Shown here: positions 51,301-60,964 of the stretch, one piece after another
Layout: each line of letters starts with the position of its first letter
How positions within the stretch are numbered: position 1 is the first letter of the stretch
Assembly: GCA_963753105.1 (NCBI GenBank)
Contig: CAVWBD010000009.1
Location: 372,001 to 436,000, forward strand
Direction: 5' to 3'
Length of the DNA stretch: 64,000 bases
Source of the DNA: SZUA-36 sp963753105
GTDB taxonomy: Bacteria; Pseudomonadota; Gammaproteobacteria; Xanthomonadales; SZUA-36
The notes under the pieces: generated by a model
Databases searched by the model: none
The model's input: the letters and a program-made list of their open reading frames with translations, nothing else
Told to the model about the DNA's origin: nothing
Made by a program: the position numbers and the translations under genes

Positions 51301-53331
51301 ATGGATAGCGCCTACCTCCTGATCATTGATGATTCCCCTGACCTTGCCCAGGTGACGAATAGTTTCCTGCGCAATGCCGGCATGGCCGTAAGGGTCGTCA
51401 GTGCTTCCAATATCAACGAACTGGAAGAGGTCCTGCAGGAAAAATCACCCTTCCTGTTGTTGATTGGCACTCAATTACCGGCATCAATGAAAATCGGCCA
51501 GGTGCTGCCAATGGCAGACCGTTACTCGACCCCCGTGGTATTGCAGGCCGATGTTGCGCATACCGCAGACATCGAAGCCGGGCTGGCGACCCATCCCTTG
51601 CAGTTGATACAGGCCGGGGAAAACGACCAGTTGATGAAGGTCGTCAAACAGCACATGTCAGGTGGTAAAACCGCCCGTGAGTACCAGGACCTGGCGCAAA
51701 AACTGGAAGAGCTGCAGTATCGTTATGACCTGTTGCTCGAAAGCGCACGGGAGTCGATTGCCTACATACACGAAGGCTTGCATGTCTACGCCAACCGCGC
51801 CTACCTGGAATTGCTGCAGGCCAGGACCATCGAAGACATCGAAGGACTGTCGTTGCTGGAACTGATGACACCCGATGACGGGACCGACCTGAAGAAACTG
51901 CTACGGGACATGGGCCGGGACATTTTCCCCTCCAAGACCCTGCCTGTGACGATCAAAACACCGGGCAACAAGGTTCTGCAAGTTGAACTGACCTTCTCAC
52001 CTACGCGGTTCAATAACGAACAATGCATCCAGATGATGGTGCGGGAACACGATGCAAACCTGGTCCTGCAGGAAGAACTGGACCGCGTACGCAAGACGGA
52101 CCATTTGACACAATTTATCAACCGGAAGACTTTCACCGAAAAGCTTTCCGCCCTGATAGCGGGAGACTTTGACGAGAAAACAAGAAGCGCCGTCCTGTAC
52201 GTCGAAACCGATGGTATCGAACAACTGCACCAGCAACTGGGGATGGAAGGCATCGACACCTGTATCCTGGACCTGGCCAATGTCATCAGCGGCTGCACGA
52301 CACCCACGGACACGCCGGCACGCCTCAGTGACCATGGTTTTGCCATCCTGATCCAGCGCGCAGAGAAAGCCGCCTTGCAGAAAACCGGTGACTGCATCCT
52401 GGATAACTATTCCAGCCACATCATTGACCTGGGCGAAAAGACCATGTCGGCCTCCTGCAGCATCGGCATGGCCACCATCGGCTCCCTGACCAAAAATGCG
52501 GAGGAGGTCATCAGGCAAGCCCGGACTGCCTTCAAACAGGCAGCGCAAAAAGGCCATACGCTGGTCAGGTTCAAACCGGCCTTGACCACGGTCAGTTCCG
52601 GCGAGCAAGACCGGGATTGGGTGGAGCGTATCCGCCATGCCCTGAACAACCACGATTTCTATACCGTGCAACAGTCCATCGTCGATCTCGAGGGCGAAAA
52701 TGAGGGCATGTTCGAGAATCGCACCTTCATGCGTGAGGAAGATGGTGACAGGCCGGCATCTGAGTTCATGCAAGCTGCCGAACGCAACGACCTGGGCAGC
52801 ATGGTTGATCGCCACGTTATTCCACAACTGATGCTGGCCATTTCGGGCACCGGTGACAAGCATATTATTCCCCTGAGCAGCAACTCGATCCTGGATTTCA
52901 GCTTTCCACACTGGTTCGAACGCATGATCAGGGAAACCGAGGTCGAGGGCTCGCAGTTGGTACTACAGGTACCGGGTAGCGTTGCCAGGTCACACCTCGA
53001 CCCGACCCGCCGGGTGATCGAAGAATTGAAGCGCTTCAATTGCGGTTTTGCGCTGGCGGATTTCGACAATGATCGGCAGAACATACAACTGCTGGAACAC
53101 CTGCCGGTTGACATGGTCAAGCTGCGGTCCGACCTGGCACAAGGTCTGTCATCCAATACCGCCAACCAGGAGATTATCCGTTCCGTGGTCCGGTCGATCG
53201 AAAGCAAGGAAATCACTGTCATCGCCGATGAGGTCAAGGACGCTTCCGACCTGGCAGTACTCTGGCAGTGTGGTGTCAAGCTGGTGACCGGCGACTTCCT
53301 GAACGAGGCGCCCCAGGTCGTCGGTCAATAG
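51301..53331 (+). CDS. FimX-like REC-PAS-GGDEF-EAL protein (degenerate)
   Basis: A 676-residue protein: an N-terminal receiver-like domain (YLLIIDDSPDLAQV), a PAS domain (about 145-260), a GGDEF-like domain (about 275-430) whose signature is replaced by LSDHGFAI, and a C-terminal EAL-like domain (about 440-676) with no intact EAL (QQSIVDLEGENEG). This plan and length match FimX of Pseudomonas (691), a c-di-GMP receptor for type IV pili. It is likely a binder rather than an enzyme. The 311 bp to divergent efp hold both promoters, but I see no convincing -35/-10 pair. Confidence 0.85.
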   Translation: MDSAYLLIIDDSPDLAQVTNSFLRNAGMAVRVVSASNINELEEVLQEKSPFLLLIGTQLPASMKIGQVLPMADRYSTPVVLQADVAHTADIEAGLATHPLQLIQAGENDQLMKVVKQHMSGGKTAREYQDLAQKLEELQYRYDLLLESARESIAYIHEGLHVYANRAYLELLQARTIEDIEGLSLLELMTPDDGTDLKKLLRDMGRDIFPSKTLPVTIKTPGNKVLQVELTFSPTRFNNEQCIQMMVREHDANLVLQEELDRVRKTDHLTQFINRKTFTEKLSALIAGDFDEKTRSAVLYVETDGIEQLHQQLGMEGIDTCILDLANVISGCTTPTDTPARLSDHGFAILIQRAEKAALQKTGDCILDNYSSHIIDLGEKTMSASCSIGMATIGSLTKNAEEVIRQARTAFKQAAQKGHTLVRFKPALTTVSSGEQDRDWVERIRHALNNHDFYTVQQSIVDLEGENEGMFENRTFMREEDGDRPASEFMQAAERNDLGSMVDRHVIPQLMLAISGTGDKHIIPLSSNSILDFSFPHWFERMIRETEVEGSQLVLQVPGSVARSHLDPTRRVIEELKRFNCGFALADFDNDRQNIQLLEHLPVDMVKLRSDLAQGLSSNTANQEIIRSVVRSIESKEITVIADEVKDASDLAVLWQCGVKLVTGDFLNEAPQVVGQ

Positions 53332-53335
53332 AACA

Positions 53336-54205
53336 GTGCAGCGCCCGGTTATCGGTCGGTTCGCACCCTCCCCCACTGGCGATTTGCACTTTGGCTCCCT
53401 GGTCTCAGCCGTAGGCAGTTACCTCGAGGCAAAGAGCCGTGGCGGCACATGGCTATTGCGGATCGAAGATATCGATCCACCCAGGGAAGTAGCCGGCAGC
53501 GCTGAACGTATCATCGCTGACCTGGTGAGACTGGGCATGGTGCCGGATGGTCCGGTGTTGTACCAGAGCCAGCGGCTGGATGCATATAGACAAGCCACCA
53601 TGGAGTTACAGGCCTCGGGGCTCGCATATCGCTGCGCCTGCACACGCAAGGACCTGCCGAAATCCAGTATTTATCCGGGCACATGCAGAAACGGTATCGC
53701 CGCAGGTAAAGAACCACGTTCTGTGCGTTTCAATGTTGCAGACAAGGTTTGCGAATTCGACGACCGCTTGCAGGGCAGGTTTACCGATTACCCAGCCCGG
53801 AGCTGTGGTGATTTCATCATTCGCCGTACGGACGGCCTCTATGCCTATCAGTTGGCAGTCGTTGTAGACGATGCCTTCCAGGGCATCACCGAGGTTGTGC
53901 GTGGTGCGGACCTGCTGGACTCGACAGCCCGCCAGATTTGCTTACAAAAAGCCCTTGGTTTACCGACCCCGGACTATATGCACCTGCCCGTGGCCGCTAA
54001 TGCCGATGACAGGAAACTGAGCAAACGGGATGATGCGGATCCGGTCACACATCAGGACGCGGCCCATGTCATAACCCAGGCCCTGGAGTTCCTGGGACAA
54101 CAGCCTCCACCGGGTTATTCACTGCAGGCTCTATGGGACTGGGCGCTGGAGCACTGGAGCCGGGAGTCGATACCCCACCGCAGATCCATTTTTTACCCCA
54201 TTTGA
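53336..54205 (+). CDS. gluQ: Glutamyl-Q tRNA(Asp) synthetase
   Basis: A 289-residue paralog of the GluRS catalytic core. It has HFGS (18-21), the zinc residues in YRCACTRKDL and YPGTCR, DFIIRRTDGLYAYQLAVVVDDA, and KLSKRDDA. It lacks an anticodon-binding domain. It glutamylates queuosine at tRNA-Asp position 34. The GTG start lies 4 bp after the FimX-like gene, so the two may be co-transcribed. gluQ is more often next to dksA. Confidence 0.92.
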   Translation: MQRPVIGRFAPSPTGDLHFGSLVSAVGSYLEAKSRGGTWLLRIEDIDPPREVAGSAERIIADLVRLGMVPDGPVLYQSQRLDAYRQATMELQASGLAYRCACTRKDLPKSSIYPGTCRNGIAAGKEPRSVRFNVADKVCEFDDRLQGRFTDYPARSCGDFIIRRTDGLYAYQLAVVVDDAFQGITEVVRGADLLDSTARQICLQKALGLPTPDYMHLPVAANADDRKLSKRDDADPVTHQDAAHVITQALEFLGQQPPPGYSLQALWDWALEHWSRESIPHRRSIFYPI

Positions 54206-54308
54206 CCAATCATGAATGACGCCTGGATTGCGGGTCTAAACAACCACGGCCAGTTGTAGTTATAATTCGGTCTCTTTTCCGGAATCAGATTGCCTGGGGA
54301 TTTACAAG

Positions 54309-55265
54309 ATGGATTCTAACCACCTGGACTTTGAACAACCAATTGCTGAATTGCAGGCCAAAATTGATGAGCTGCGTAATGTAGGCTCGGACAATGCATT
54401 GAACCTGGATGAGGAAATCCAGCGTCTGCAGGCAAAAATGCGACAAAAACTGACCAGTATCTTCAAGGACCTGACACCCTGGCAGATTTCCCAGCTCAGC
54501 CGTCACCCGCAAAGACCGTATACGCTGGATTACATTGACTACCTGTTCGATGACTTCCACGAGTTGCATGGCGATCGTGCCTTTGCGGATGATCACGCCA
54601 TCGTCGGCGGCCTGGCACGTTTTCGTGGCCGGGCTGTGATGGTCATCGGCCAGCAGAAAGGGCGCGACACCAAGGCCAAGATTTTCAGGAACTTTGGCAT
54701 GCCCAGGCCCGAGGGTTACCGCAAGGCCTTGCGCCTGATGAAGATGGCCGAACGATTCCGCCTGCCGATACTGACCTTCATCGACACGCCGGGTGCCTAT
54801 CCCGGTGTTGGCGCCGAGGAGCGTGGCCAGTCGGAGGCCATCGCCACCAACCTGAAGTACATGGCCAGGTTACCGGTGCCGATTATTTGCACGGTGATCG
54901 GCGAAGGCGGTTCCGGTGGTGCCCTGGCGATCGGTGTCGGCGACCGGGTGAATATCCTGCAGTACAGCACCTATTCGGTCATTTCCCCGGAAGGTTGCGC
55001 ATCCATCTTGTGGAAGGACGCAGCGCTGGCGGAAGACGCGGCTTCGGCCCTCGGCATCACCTCGGACCGGTTGTTGCAGCTTGGACTGGTGGATGAGGTA
55101 ATCCCGGAACCACTGGGCGGCGCCCACAAGGACCCGGAAAAAGTCGCCGCCCAGGTTGGCGACTGCCTGGCAGCCCAGCTCGATGAACTGGATAAACTGA
55201 CCACGGATGACCTGCTCGAAGATCGCTATCACCGCCTGTTGTCCTACGGTGAGTTCAAGGATTAG
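54309..55265 (+). CDS. accA: Acetyl-CoA carboxylase carboxyltransferase subunit alpha
   Basis: A 318-residue protein: MDSNHLDFEQPIAELQAKID at the N-terminus, RPYTLDYIDYLFDDFHELHGDR, GMPRPEGYRKALRLMKMAERF, FIDTPGAYPGVGAEERGQSEAIA, GEGGSGGALAIGVGDRVN and PEGCASILWKDA. These are full AccA motifs including the oxyanion residues. It is followed by tilS after 18 bp. Confidence 0.97.
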   Translation: MDSNHLDFEQPIAELQAKIDELRNVGSDNALNLDEEIQRLQAKMRQKLTSIFKDLTPWQISQLSRHPQRPYTLDYIDYLFDDFHELHGDRAFADDHAIVGGLARFRGRAVMVIGQQKGRDTKAKIFRNFGMPRPEGYRKALRLMKMAERFRLPILTFIDTPGAYPGVGAEERGQSEAIATNLKYMARLPVPIICTVIGEGGSGGALAIGVGDRVNILQYSTYSVISPEGCASILWKDAALAEDAASALGITSDRLLQLGLVDEVIPEPLGGAHKDPEKVAAQVGDCLAAQLDELDKLTTDDLLEDRYHRLLSYGEFKD

Positions 55266-55283
55266 CCCGTTCCGTCCACGGCC

Positions 55284-56645
55284 ATGAGCAATCGCCCGTC
55301 AGCGTTTACGGCCCAGCGTTTGCTGCAGATCCTCAACGCTTTACCGGCGGTGAATGCCTACGTGGTGGGTTTCAGCGGCGGGGCCGATTCAACCGCGTTG
55401 CTGCACGCACTTGGAACCATCCGGAATCAGCTCGAGGTTCCCTTCTCGGCAGTGCATATCAACCACGGTCTGCATGGTGATGCATCTCAGTGGCAAACAC
55501 GCTGCGAGCAGTTTTGCACGCATTACCAAATCCCCCTGGTCAGCATTGACATCAACCCCGTTAACGGTTCCGGCAAGGGACTGGAGGCCGAAGCACGGCG
55601 GCTGCGCTACGAGGCCATTGCAAGCCAGGTCACAGAAGGTGCCGGCCTGCTGACCGCCCATCACGCAGACGACCAGGCCGAGACCCTGTTATTGAACCTG
55701 ATGCGCGGCAGCGGCGTGGACGGCCTCGCCGCCATGCCCGATAGCAGGCCGTTTGGCAAAGGCCTGTTGCAAAGACCTTTGCTCGAATTCCAGGGCGATG
55801 CACTCAGACACTACCTGCATGAGAACGGTGTCGAGTGGGTTGAAGATCCTTCCAACCAGCTGGTCGAACATGACCGTAACTTCGTCCGTCACGAAATCAT
55901 CCCATTGCTCGAACAGCACTGGCCGGGGGTCAGTAAACGGTTGTTACTCACACGCAGGGCCATGAGCGGGGCACGGCATCTGCTGGAAGGGCTGGCTGAT
56001 GATTACCTGGCACAAAACCTCGCACATCCGCTGGTATTACAAATCACGCGTGAGGCCAGGGCGGATCGCGATCTTTTCAAACTGGCCGTCCGGCGCTGGA
56101 TCAGTAACGCGGGACTGCCATCCATTCCCGTTTACCGGCTGGAATCCCTGTTTGAACAGGTCCACGGGGCGGGTGACGGCCACCAGGTCAGCGTTGAATG
56201 GGACGATTGTGCACTACGTTGCTACCAGCAGCGGTTGTGGTTGCTCCCGCACGGCGATATCGCAGCCTGTCCTGTTCAGGAATGGCCTGAGGGTGCCAGT
56301 GAGTCAGATCTTGGTGAGATTGGCCGTCTCGTCTTTTCGGGTGAATCTCCCGGCCGCCTGGATACCGGGCTGACGATCGGTAACCGGTCTTCACTAAAAG
56401 AGGCTTCGATCGTCCATGGCGGCCATCACAAGAGTCTAAAGAACATTTTCCAGGCAGCGGGTATTCCCGCCTGGCTCAGGGACTGTATCCCGCTTTGCAG
56501 TCATGCCGGCGAGGTGGTTGCCGTGGGTGACTGGTGCTTCAGCGACCGCTTTACCACGCTGATGTCTGAACAAGGTGCCAGGTTGAACTGGCAGCCCCGC
56601 AATGCCTTGCTTCAGTACATACAAGCGCAGCAAAATCGAGGATAG
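55284..56645 (+). CDS. tilS: tRNA(Ile)-lysidine synthase
   Basis: A 453-residue N-type ATP pyrophosphatase with SGGADSTALLHAL, LTAHHADDQAETLLLNLMRG and the C-terminal domains (KNIFQAAGIPAWLRDCIPLC). It makes lysidine at C34 of tRNA-Ile2 so that AUA is read. accA-tilS is a common order. Confidence 0.96.
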   Translation: MSNRPSAFTAQRLLQILNALPAVNAYVVGFSGGADSTALLHALGTIRNQLEVPFSAVHINHGLHGDASQWQTRCEQFCTHYQIPLVSIDINPVNGSGKGLEAEARRLRYEAIASQVTEGAGLLTAHHADDQAETLLLNLMRGSGVDGLAAMPDSRPFGKGLLQRPLLEFQGDALRHYLHENGVEWVEDPSNQLVEHDRNFVRHEIIPLLEQHWPGVSKRLLLTRRAMSGARHLLEGLADDYLAQNLAHPLVLQITREARADRDLFKLAVRRWISNAGLPSIPVYRLESLFEQVHGAGDGHQVSVEWDDCALRCYQQRLWLLPHGDIAACPVQEWPEGASESDLGEIGRLVFSGESPGRLDTGLTIGNRSSLKEASIVHGGHHKSLKNIFQAAGIPAWLRDCIPLCSHAGEVVAVGDWCFSDRFTTLMSEQGARLNWQPRNALLQYIQAQQNRG

Positions 56646-56701
56646 TTGACCCTGCCGGTGCGTTACGTTAGTGTCGCTCCGCTGAACCCGGAACGCAGAT
56701 T

Positions 56702-56941
56702 ATGAGCAAGAATCCCAAGCAAGAAGCTGACTTTGAAAAAACCCTGGCCGAACTGGAAAAACTCGTTGAAAGCCTTGAGCAAGGCGATTTGTCGCTGGAC
56801 GAATCCCTGGCCGGTTTCAAACGGGGTATCGAGCTGACCCGGCAGTGCCAGTCCGCACTGGACAACGCCGAGCAAACGGTCGAGCAACTGCTCGACAACC
56901 AGGACGAAGATTCTTTGGAACCATTTGACAAGGATGCCTGA
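56702..56941 (+). CDS. xseB: Exodeoxyribonuclease VII small subunit
   Basis: A 79-residue helical protein with DFEKTLAELEKLVESLEQGDLSLDESLAGFKRGIEL, the standard XseB core. It overlaps ispA by 8 bp. The xseB-ispA-dxs set is typical of proteobacteria. Confidence 0.95.
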   Translation: MSKNPKQEADFEKTLAELEKLVESLEQGDLSLDESLAGFKRGIELTRQCQSALDNAEQTVEQLLDNQDEDSLEPFDKDA

Positions 56942-57824
56942 AACCACCGCCATCATCAGGACGTGGCAGAGCAGGTTCGAACGTATCCTGCCCGGATACC
57001 TGCCTGCATCCACGCAGACCCCGCAAACCTTGCTAAAGGCGATGCATTACTCCGCCACGGCCGGCGGCAAACGTATCCGGCCGTTGTTTGTTTACGCATC
57101 TGGCCGCGCATTGGGACTTGATCCATACTCGCTCGACGGCATTGCCGCGGCGATCGAGTTGATCCATACCTATTCCCTGATCCATGACGACTTGCCCAGC
57201 ATGGATGACGATGACCTGCGGCGTGGCAGGCCCAGTTGCCACCGCGAATTCGACGAAGCAACCGCCATTCTGGCCGGTGATGCATTGCAGGCGCTGGCTT
57301 TTGAAATCCTCGCACTTGACCCGGTGCTGTGTGCGGCTCCTCGGCGCCAGACCCGTATCATCCTCGGCCTGGCACAGGCCTGCGGGGCCGGCGGGATGGC
57401 CGGCGGCCAGGTACTGGACCTGGCCAGTCTTGGTCAGCAGATTACACAGGATGAACTGGAGAACATCCATGCCTTCAAAACCGGTGCGTTGATCCGTTTT
57501 TGCATGGTTGCACCGGCCTTGCTGGCAGCGGTCACGGAAAAACAGATTGCTGCTTTGTCCAGCTTCGGCGAGTTGACCGGGCTGGCTTTCCAGGTGTTCG
57601 ATGACCTGCTGGACGTCACCGGCAACAGCAAGGTGACCGGCAAGCCGAGCCACGCGGACGCCGCCCGCTCAAAGCCCGCTTTCCCCGCCATTATCGGTGT
57701 GGAACGCTCGCTCGAACGGGCACATGAACTGCGTGACCTTGCGCTGGATGAACTGGGGCAATTGCCGGGTGAAACTGATACGCTTGAATGGCTGGCGGCC
57801 TTTGCCGTTGACCGTGACCGGTAA
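56934..57824 (+). CDS. ispA: Farnesyl (geranyl) diphosphate synthase
   Basis: 296 residues from the ATG at 56934 (MPETTAIIRTW). It has GGKRIRPLFVYA, the first Asp-rich motif DDLPSMDDDDLRRGRP, and the second FQVFDDLLD. The TTG three codons upstream is also possible. It condenses IPP with DMAPP and GPP. dxs follows after 6 bp. Confidence 0.95.
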   Translation: MPETTAIIRTWQSRFERILPGYLPASTQTPQTLLKAMHYSATAGGKRIRPLFVYASGRALGLDPYSLDGIAAAIELIHTYSLIHDDLPSMDDDDLRRGRPSCHREFDEATAILAGDALQALAFEILALDPVLCAAPRRQTRIILGLAQACGAGGMAGGQVLDLASLGQQITQDELENIHAFKTGALIRFCMVAPALLAAVTEKQIAALSSFGELTGLAFQVFDDLLDVTGNSKVTGKPSHADAARSKPAFPAIIGVERSLERAHELRDLALDELGQLPGETDTLEWLAAFAVDRDR

Positions 57825-57830
57825 GCCCTT

Positions 57831-59711
57831 ATGAACGCAGAAAAATACCCGCTACTGGGTAGAATTGAACAACCGGCAGACCTGCGCCAACTGGATGAAG
57901 ATCAGTTGCCGCAGCTCGCCGATGAACTGCGTGAATACCTGCTGCAGGCAATATCCACCTCCGGCGGTCATTTCGGTGCAGGACTGGGTTGCGTGGAACT
58001 GACCGTTGCCCTGCACTATTGTTATCAAACCCCGCATGACCGCATCGTCTGGGACGTCGGCCACCAGGCCTACCCGCACAAGATCCTGACCGGCCGTGGT
58101 GAGCGTATTGGCACGATTAAAAAAACCGGTGGTCTTGCGCCTTTCCCGAAACGTAGCGAAAGCGAATTTGATACCTTTGGGGTCGGCCATTCCTCCACCT
58201 CCATCAGTGCGGGTCTCGGCATGGCGCTGGCTGCAGACTACAAGGACGAGGAGCGACGCGTGGTGTCCGTTATCGGTGATGGCGCCATGACCGCCGGCAT
58301 GGCCTTCGAAGCGCTCAACCACGGTGGTTCGCTGAACCCCAACATGCTGGTTGTTTTGAATGAAAACCAGATGTCGATCTCACCCAATGTCGGGGCGATT
58401 ACAAAAATCCTGGCCCGCATGATGATAGGCCCGACGGTGACCAATATACGTGAGCGCAGTAAACAGATGATGCACCGGGATTCCCGCGTGTGGCGCTTCA
58501 TGAGCCGTTGGGAGGAACACGTCAAGGGCATGATCGTACCCAGTACGCTGTTCGAGGAATTCGGCTTCAACTACCTCGGCCCGATCGATGGACATGACCT
58601 GCCCATGCTGATCCGGACCCTGAAGACCATACAAACCGTGGAAGGACCCAACCTGCTGCACATCATTACCGCCAAGGGCAAGGGTTATGCGCCGGCTGAG
58701 CAAGATCCGGTCAAATACCACGCGGTCAGCCCTTTCGACCCTGAACAGGGTGTCGTCACCAAGCCACCCGCCGTGCCACCATCTCCAACTTATACCGATG
58801 TGTTTGGCCGCTGGTTGTGTGACATGGCCGAGGCGGACAGGAGGCTGCTGGCGATAACCCCGGCCATGTGCGAAGGATCGGGGATGGTGGAATTTTCCGA
58901 ACGGTTCCCGGAGCGTTATTTCGATGTCAGCATCGCTGAACAACATGCCGTGACACTGGCGGCTGGTATGGCCTGCGAAGACGTGCACCCCGTCGTGGCG
59001 ATCTACAGCACCTTCCTGCAACGTGCGTACGACCAGGTGATTCACGACGTGGCCCTGCAGAACCTGCCCGTATTGTTCGCCATTGACCGTGCGGGGCTGG
59101 TCGGCTCGGACGGACCCACCCATGCGGGCAGTTTCGACCTGAGTTTCATGCGTTGTATACCGAATATGGTCATCATGGCGCCGGCCGATGAAAATGAATG
59201 CCGGCAAATGCTTTACACCGGCTATCGCCACCAGGGGCCTGTCGCTGTCAGGTACCCCCGTGACCGCGGGCCGGGTGTTGCCGTTGAAACGGGCATGTCT
59301 GAGCTCCCCATCGGTAAAGCCAAAGTCGTCAGGCGTGGTAAAGGTGTCGCGATCCTGGCCTTCGGAGCCAGTGTTGAGCCGGCCACCGTGGTGGCCGAAC
59401 GTCTCGGCGCAAGCCTGGTCAACATGCGTTTTGTCAAGCCACTCGATGCCGATGTCATCCAGGAGATGGCGCAAAGCCACGAACTGCTGGTCACGGTGGA
59501 AGAAAATGCCGTCAGCGGTGGCGCCGGCAGTGCCGTTACCGAGCTACTGGTGGCTGCGGGCAACAGCGTCAAGATACTGAATATCGGTATACCGGACCGT
59601 TATATCGAACACGGCTCGCGCGAAGATTGCCTGGCGTTGGCCGGGCTGGATGCTGAAGGCATCCTCAAACAGGTTGAAAAACGGCTCGACAAGGTACACT
59701 CCGCCGCCTGA
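57831..59711 (+). CDS. dxs: 1-deoxy-D-xylulose-5-phosphate synthase
   Basis: A 626-residue thiamine-diphosphate enzyme. It has the TPP motif GDGAMTAGMAFEALNHGG, DVGHQAYPHKILTGR, the transketolase-like part IAEQHAVTLAAGMAC, and GLVGSDGPTHAGSFDLSFMR. First step of the MEP isoprenoid pathway. It supplies precursors for ispA and quinone synthesis. Confidence 0.97.
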   Translation: MNAEKYPLLGRIEQPADLRQLDEDQLPQLADELREYLLQAISTSGGHFGAGLGCVELTVALHYCYQTPHDRIVWDVGHQAYPHKILTGRGERIGTIKKTGGLAPFPKRSESEFDTFGVGHSSTSISAGLGMALAADYKDEERRVVSVIGDGAMTAGMAFEALNHGGSLNPNMLVVLNENQMSISPNVGAITKILARMMIGPTVTNIRERSKQMMHRDSRVWRFMSRWEEHVKGMIVPSTLFEEFGFNYLGPIDGHDLPMLIRTLKTIQTVEGPNLLHIITAKGKGYAPAEQDPVKYHAVSPFDPEQGVVTKPPAVPPSPTYTDVFGRWLCDMAEADRRLLAITPAMCEGSGMVEFSERFPERYFDVSIAEQHAVTLAAGMACEDVHPVVAIYSTFLQRAYDQVIHDVALQNLPVLFAIDRAGLVGSDGPTHAGSFDLSFMRCIPNMVIMAPADENECRQMLYTGYRHQGPVAVRYPRDRGPGVAVETGMSELPIGKAKVVRRGKGVAILAFGASVEPATVVAERLGASLVNMRFVKPLDADVIQEMAQSHELLVTVEENAVSGGAGSAVTELLVAAGNSVKILNIGIPDRYIEHGSREDCLALAGLDAEGILKQVEKRLDKVHSAA

Positions 59712-59732
59712 AAAGCACGGGTAAGCTGTAAG

Positions 59733-60338
59733 CTAACTACCCAGCGCGGCGATCTGCCGATCGTGAAGTTTTGAAAGTGTCACGAGCGCAAGCACAGCCC
59801 CGCTCAAGGCCCACAGCATGTCGGATTGTGTATCCCAGACATAACCCTGTGTACCCAGGAATGACTCGGCCCCTTCAGAACTGGCCAGCGCAGCCCACCA
59901 CTCGATGAGTTCGTAAGAGGCGCTGATGGCCAGCACCACGCACAACACCAGGAATGACAACCAGCCCCTGGCTGCCACCACCTTGTTGCGAACCATTATT
60001 TCACGGGCAATGATGGCCGGGACAAGCCCCTGCGCCAGGTGCCCGAGCTTGTCATAGTTGTTGCGCTCGCCACCGACCAGGTCACGCAACCAGTCACCGG
60101 CCGGTACCTCAGCATAGGTGTAATGGCCACCGACCATCAGGATGACGGCGTGGATCAGTATCAGGACATACACCAACTGGGTCAGCGGGAAGCGCCGCCG
60201 GGTTATCGCCAGGATGAACAAACCGATCAGCGCAGGGGCCACCTCCAGCCACCAGGTGACGCGATCAGCCGGACCGATTGCCGACCAGGCCAGTACGGCA
60301 ATGAAAATCCCTAACCAGGCGAGCACCTTCTTGTCCAT
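59733..60338 (-). CDS. DUF2238 membrane protein (YjdF-like)
   Basis: 201 residues from the ATG at 60338 (MDKKVLAWLGIFIAVLAWS). About six membrane segments. It has MVGGHYTYAEVP, NNYDKLGHLAQGLVPAI and ASYELIEWWAA, with a G-T-Q-G-Y-V-W-D-T-Q-S-D-M ending. This is the DUF2238/VanZ-related family of unknown function. An upstream frame to 60386 is less likely. Confidence 0.85.
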   Translation of the reverse strand: MDKKVLAWLGIFIAVLAWSAIGPADRVTWWLEVAPALIGLFILAITRRRFPLTQLVYVLILIHAVILMVGGHYTYAEVPAGDWLRDLVGGERNNYDKLGHLAQGLVPAIIAREIMVRNKVVAARGWLSFLVLCVVLAISASYELIEWWAALASSEGAESFLGTQGYVWDTQSDMLWALSGAVLALVTLSKLHDRQIAALGS

Positions 60339-60413
60339 GGGTGTGATCCTTACTTTCGTGCCCAACCCGGGCCGGATCGAATGCAAAACACGGCAGACAT
60401 GGCCGACACCGGG

Positions 60414-60866
60414 TTAATGATCAGCGCCGATGCGCACTGACAACACGTCGCAACACGCACCATGCAACACCGCGTTGGCGGTTGAGCCCAACAGCAACTG
60501 CAAACCCTTCTGTCCGTGCGTGCCGATTACGACCAACTGGATATCGTGTTCCCTGGCAAAACGGTGGATTTCGGTCGCGGGTGAGCCATGCAGGATATGC
60601 AGACGATCTTCGGAAAAACCAAACCTGTCACCGAGCTTGGCCAGTTTTTGCTTCAGTTCGTCGCCCAGCTGTGCTTCCAGGTCACCAAGGCCACTGAACG
60701 CAGCGCTTTGCGGAACAATTCCCACGTACACGTTATCCATCGGCTCCTGCACGTAAACGACGTGAATTTCCGCTTCCGCATCAGCAATCAACCGGGCCTT
60801 GTTCAGTATCAGATCCGACTCATTGCTGAGGTCCACCGCGACCAGGATTTTTTGATAAGTGGCCAT
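60414..60866 (-). CDS. Universal stress protein A-type
   Basis: 150 residues from the ATG at 60866 (MATYQKILVAVDLS), with GGAGAA upstream. It has the Usp fold: HVVYVQEPMDN, VVIGTHGQKGLQLLLGSTANAVLHGACCDVLSVR. The G-x2-G-x9-G-S/T motif is present, so it may bind ATP. It is the second of two genes on this strand after the DUF2891 gene. Confidence 0.88.
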   Translation of the reverse strand: MATYQKILVAVDLSNESDLILNKARLIADAEAEIHVVYVQEPMDNVYVGIVPQSAAFSGLGDLEAQLGDELKQKLAKLGDRFGFSEDRLHILHGSPATEIHRFAREHDIQLVVIGTHGQKGLQLLLGSTANAVLHGACCDVLSVRIGADH

Positions 60867-60964
60867 CCGATTCTCCAGCAACTAATTCCAACAAAGACAT
60901 TCTAAATCATAATTCAAACACACAGCGTGTTGGTGGAAACCGGCACACACCCGCTGATCGTGCC

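Noticed and set aside
58380..59480. 366-residue open frame antisense to dxs
   Set aside because: Shadow of DXS.
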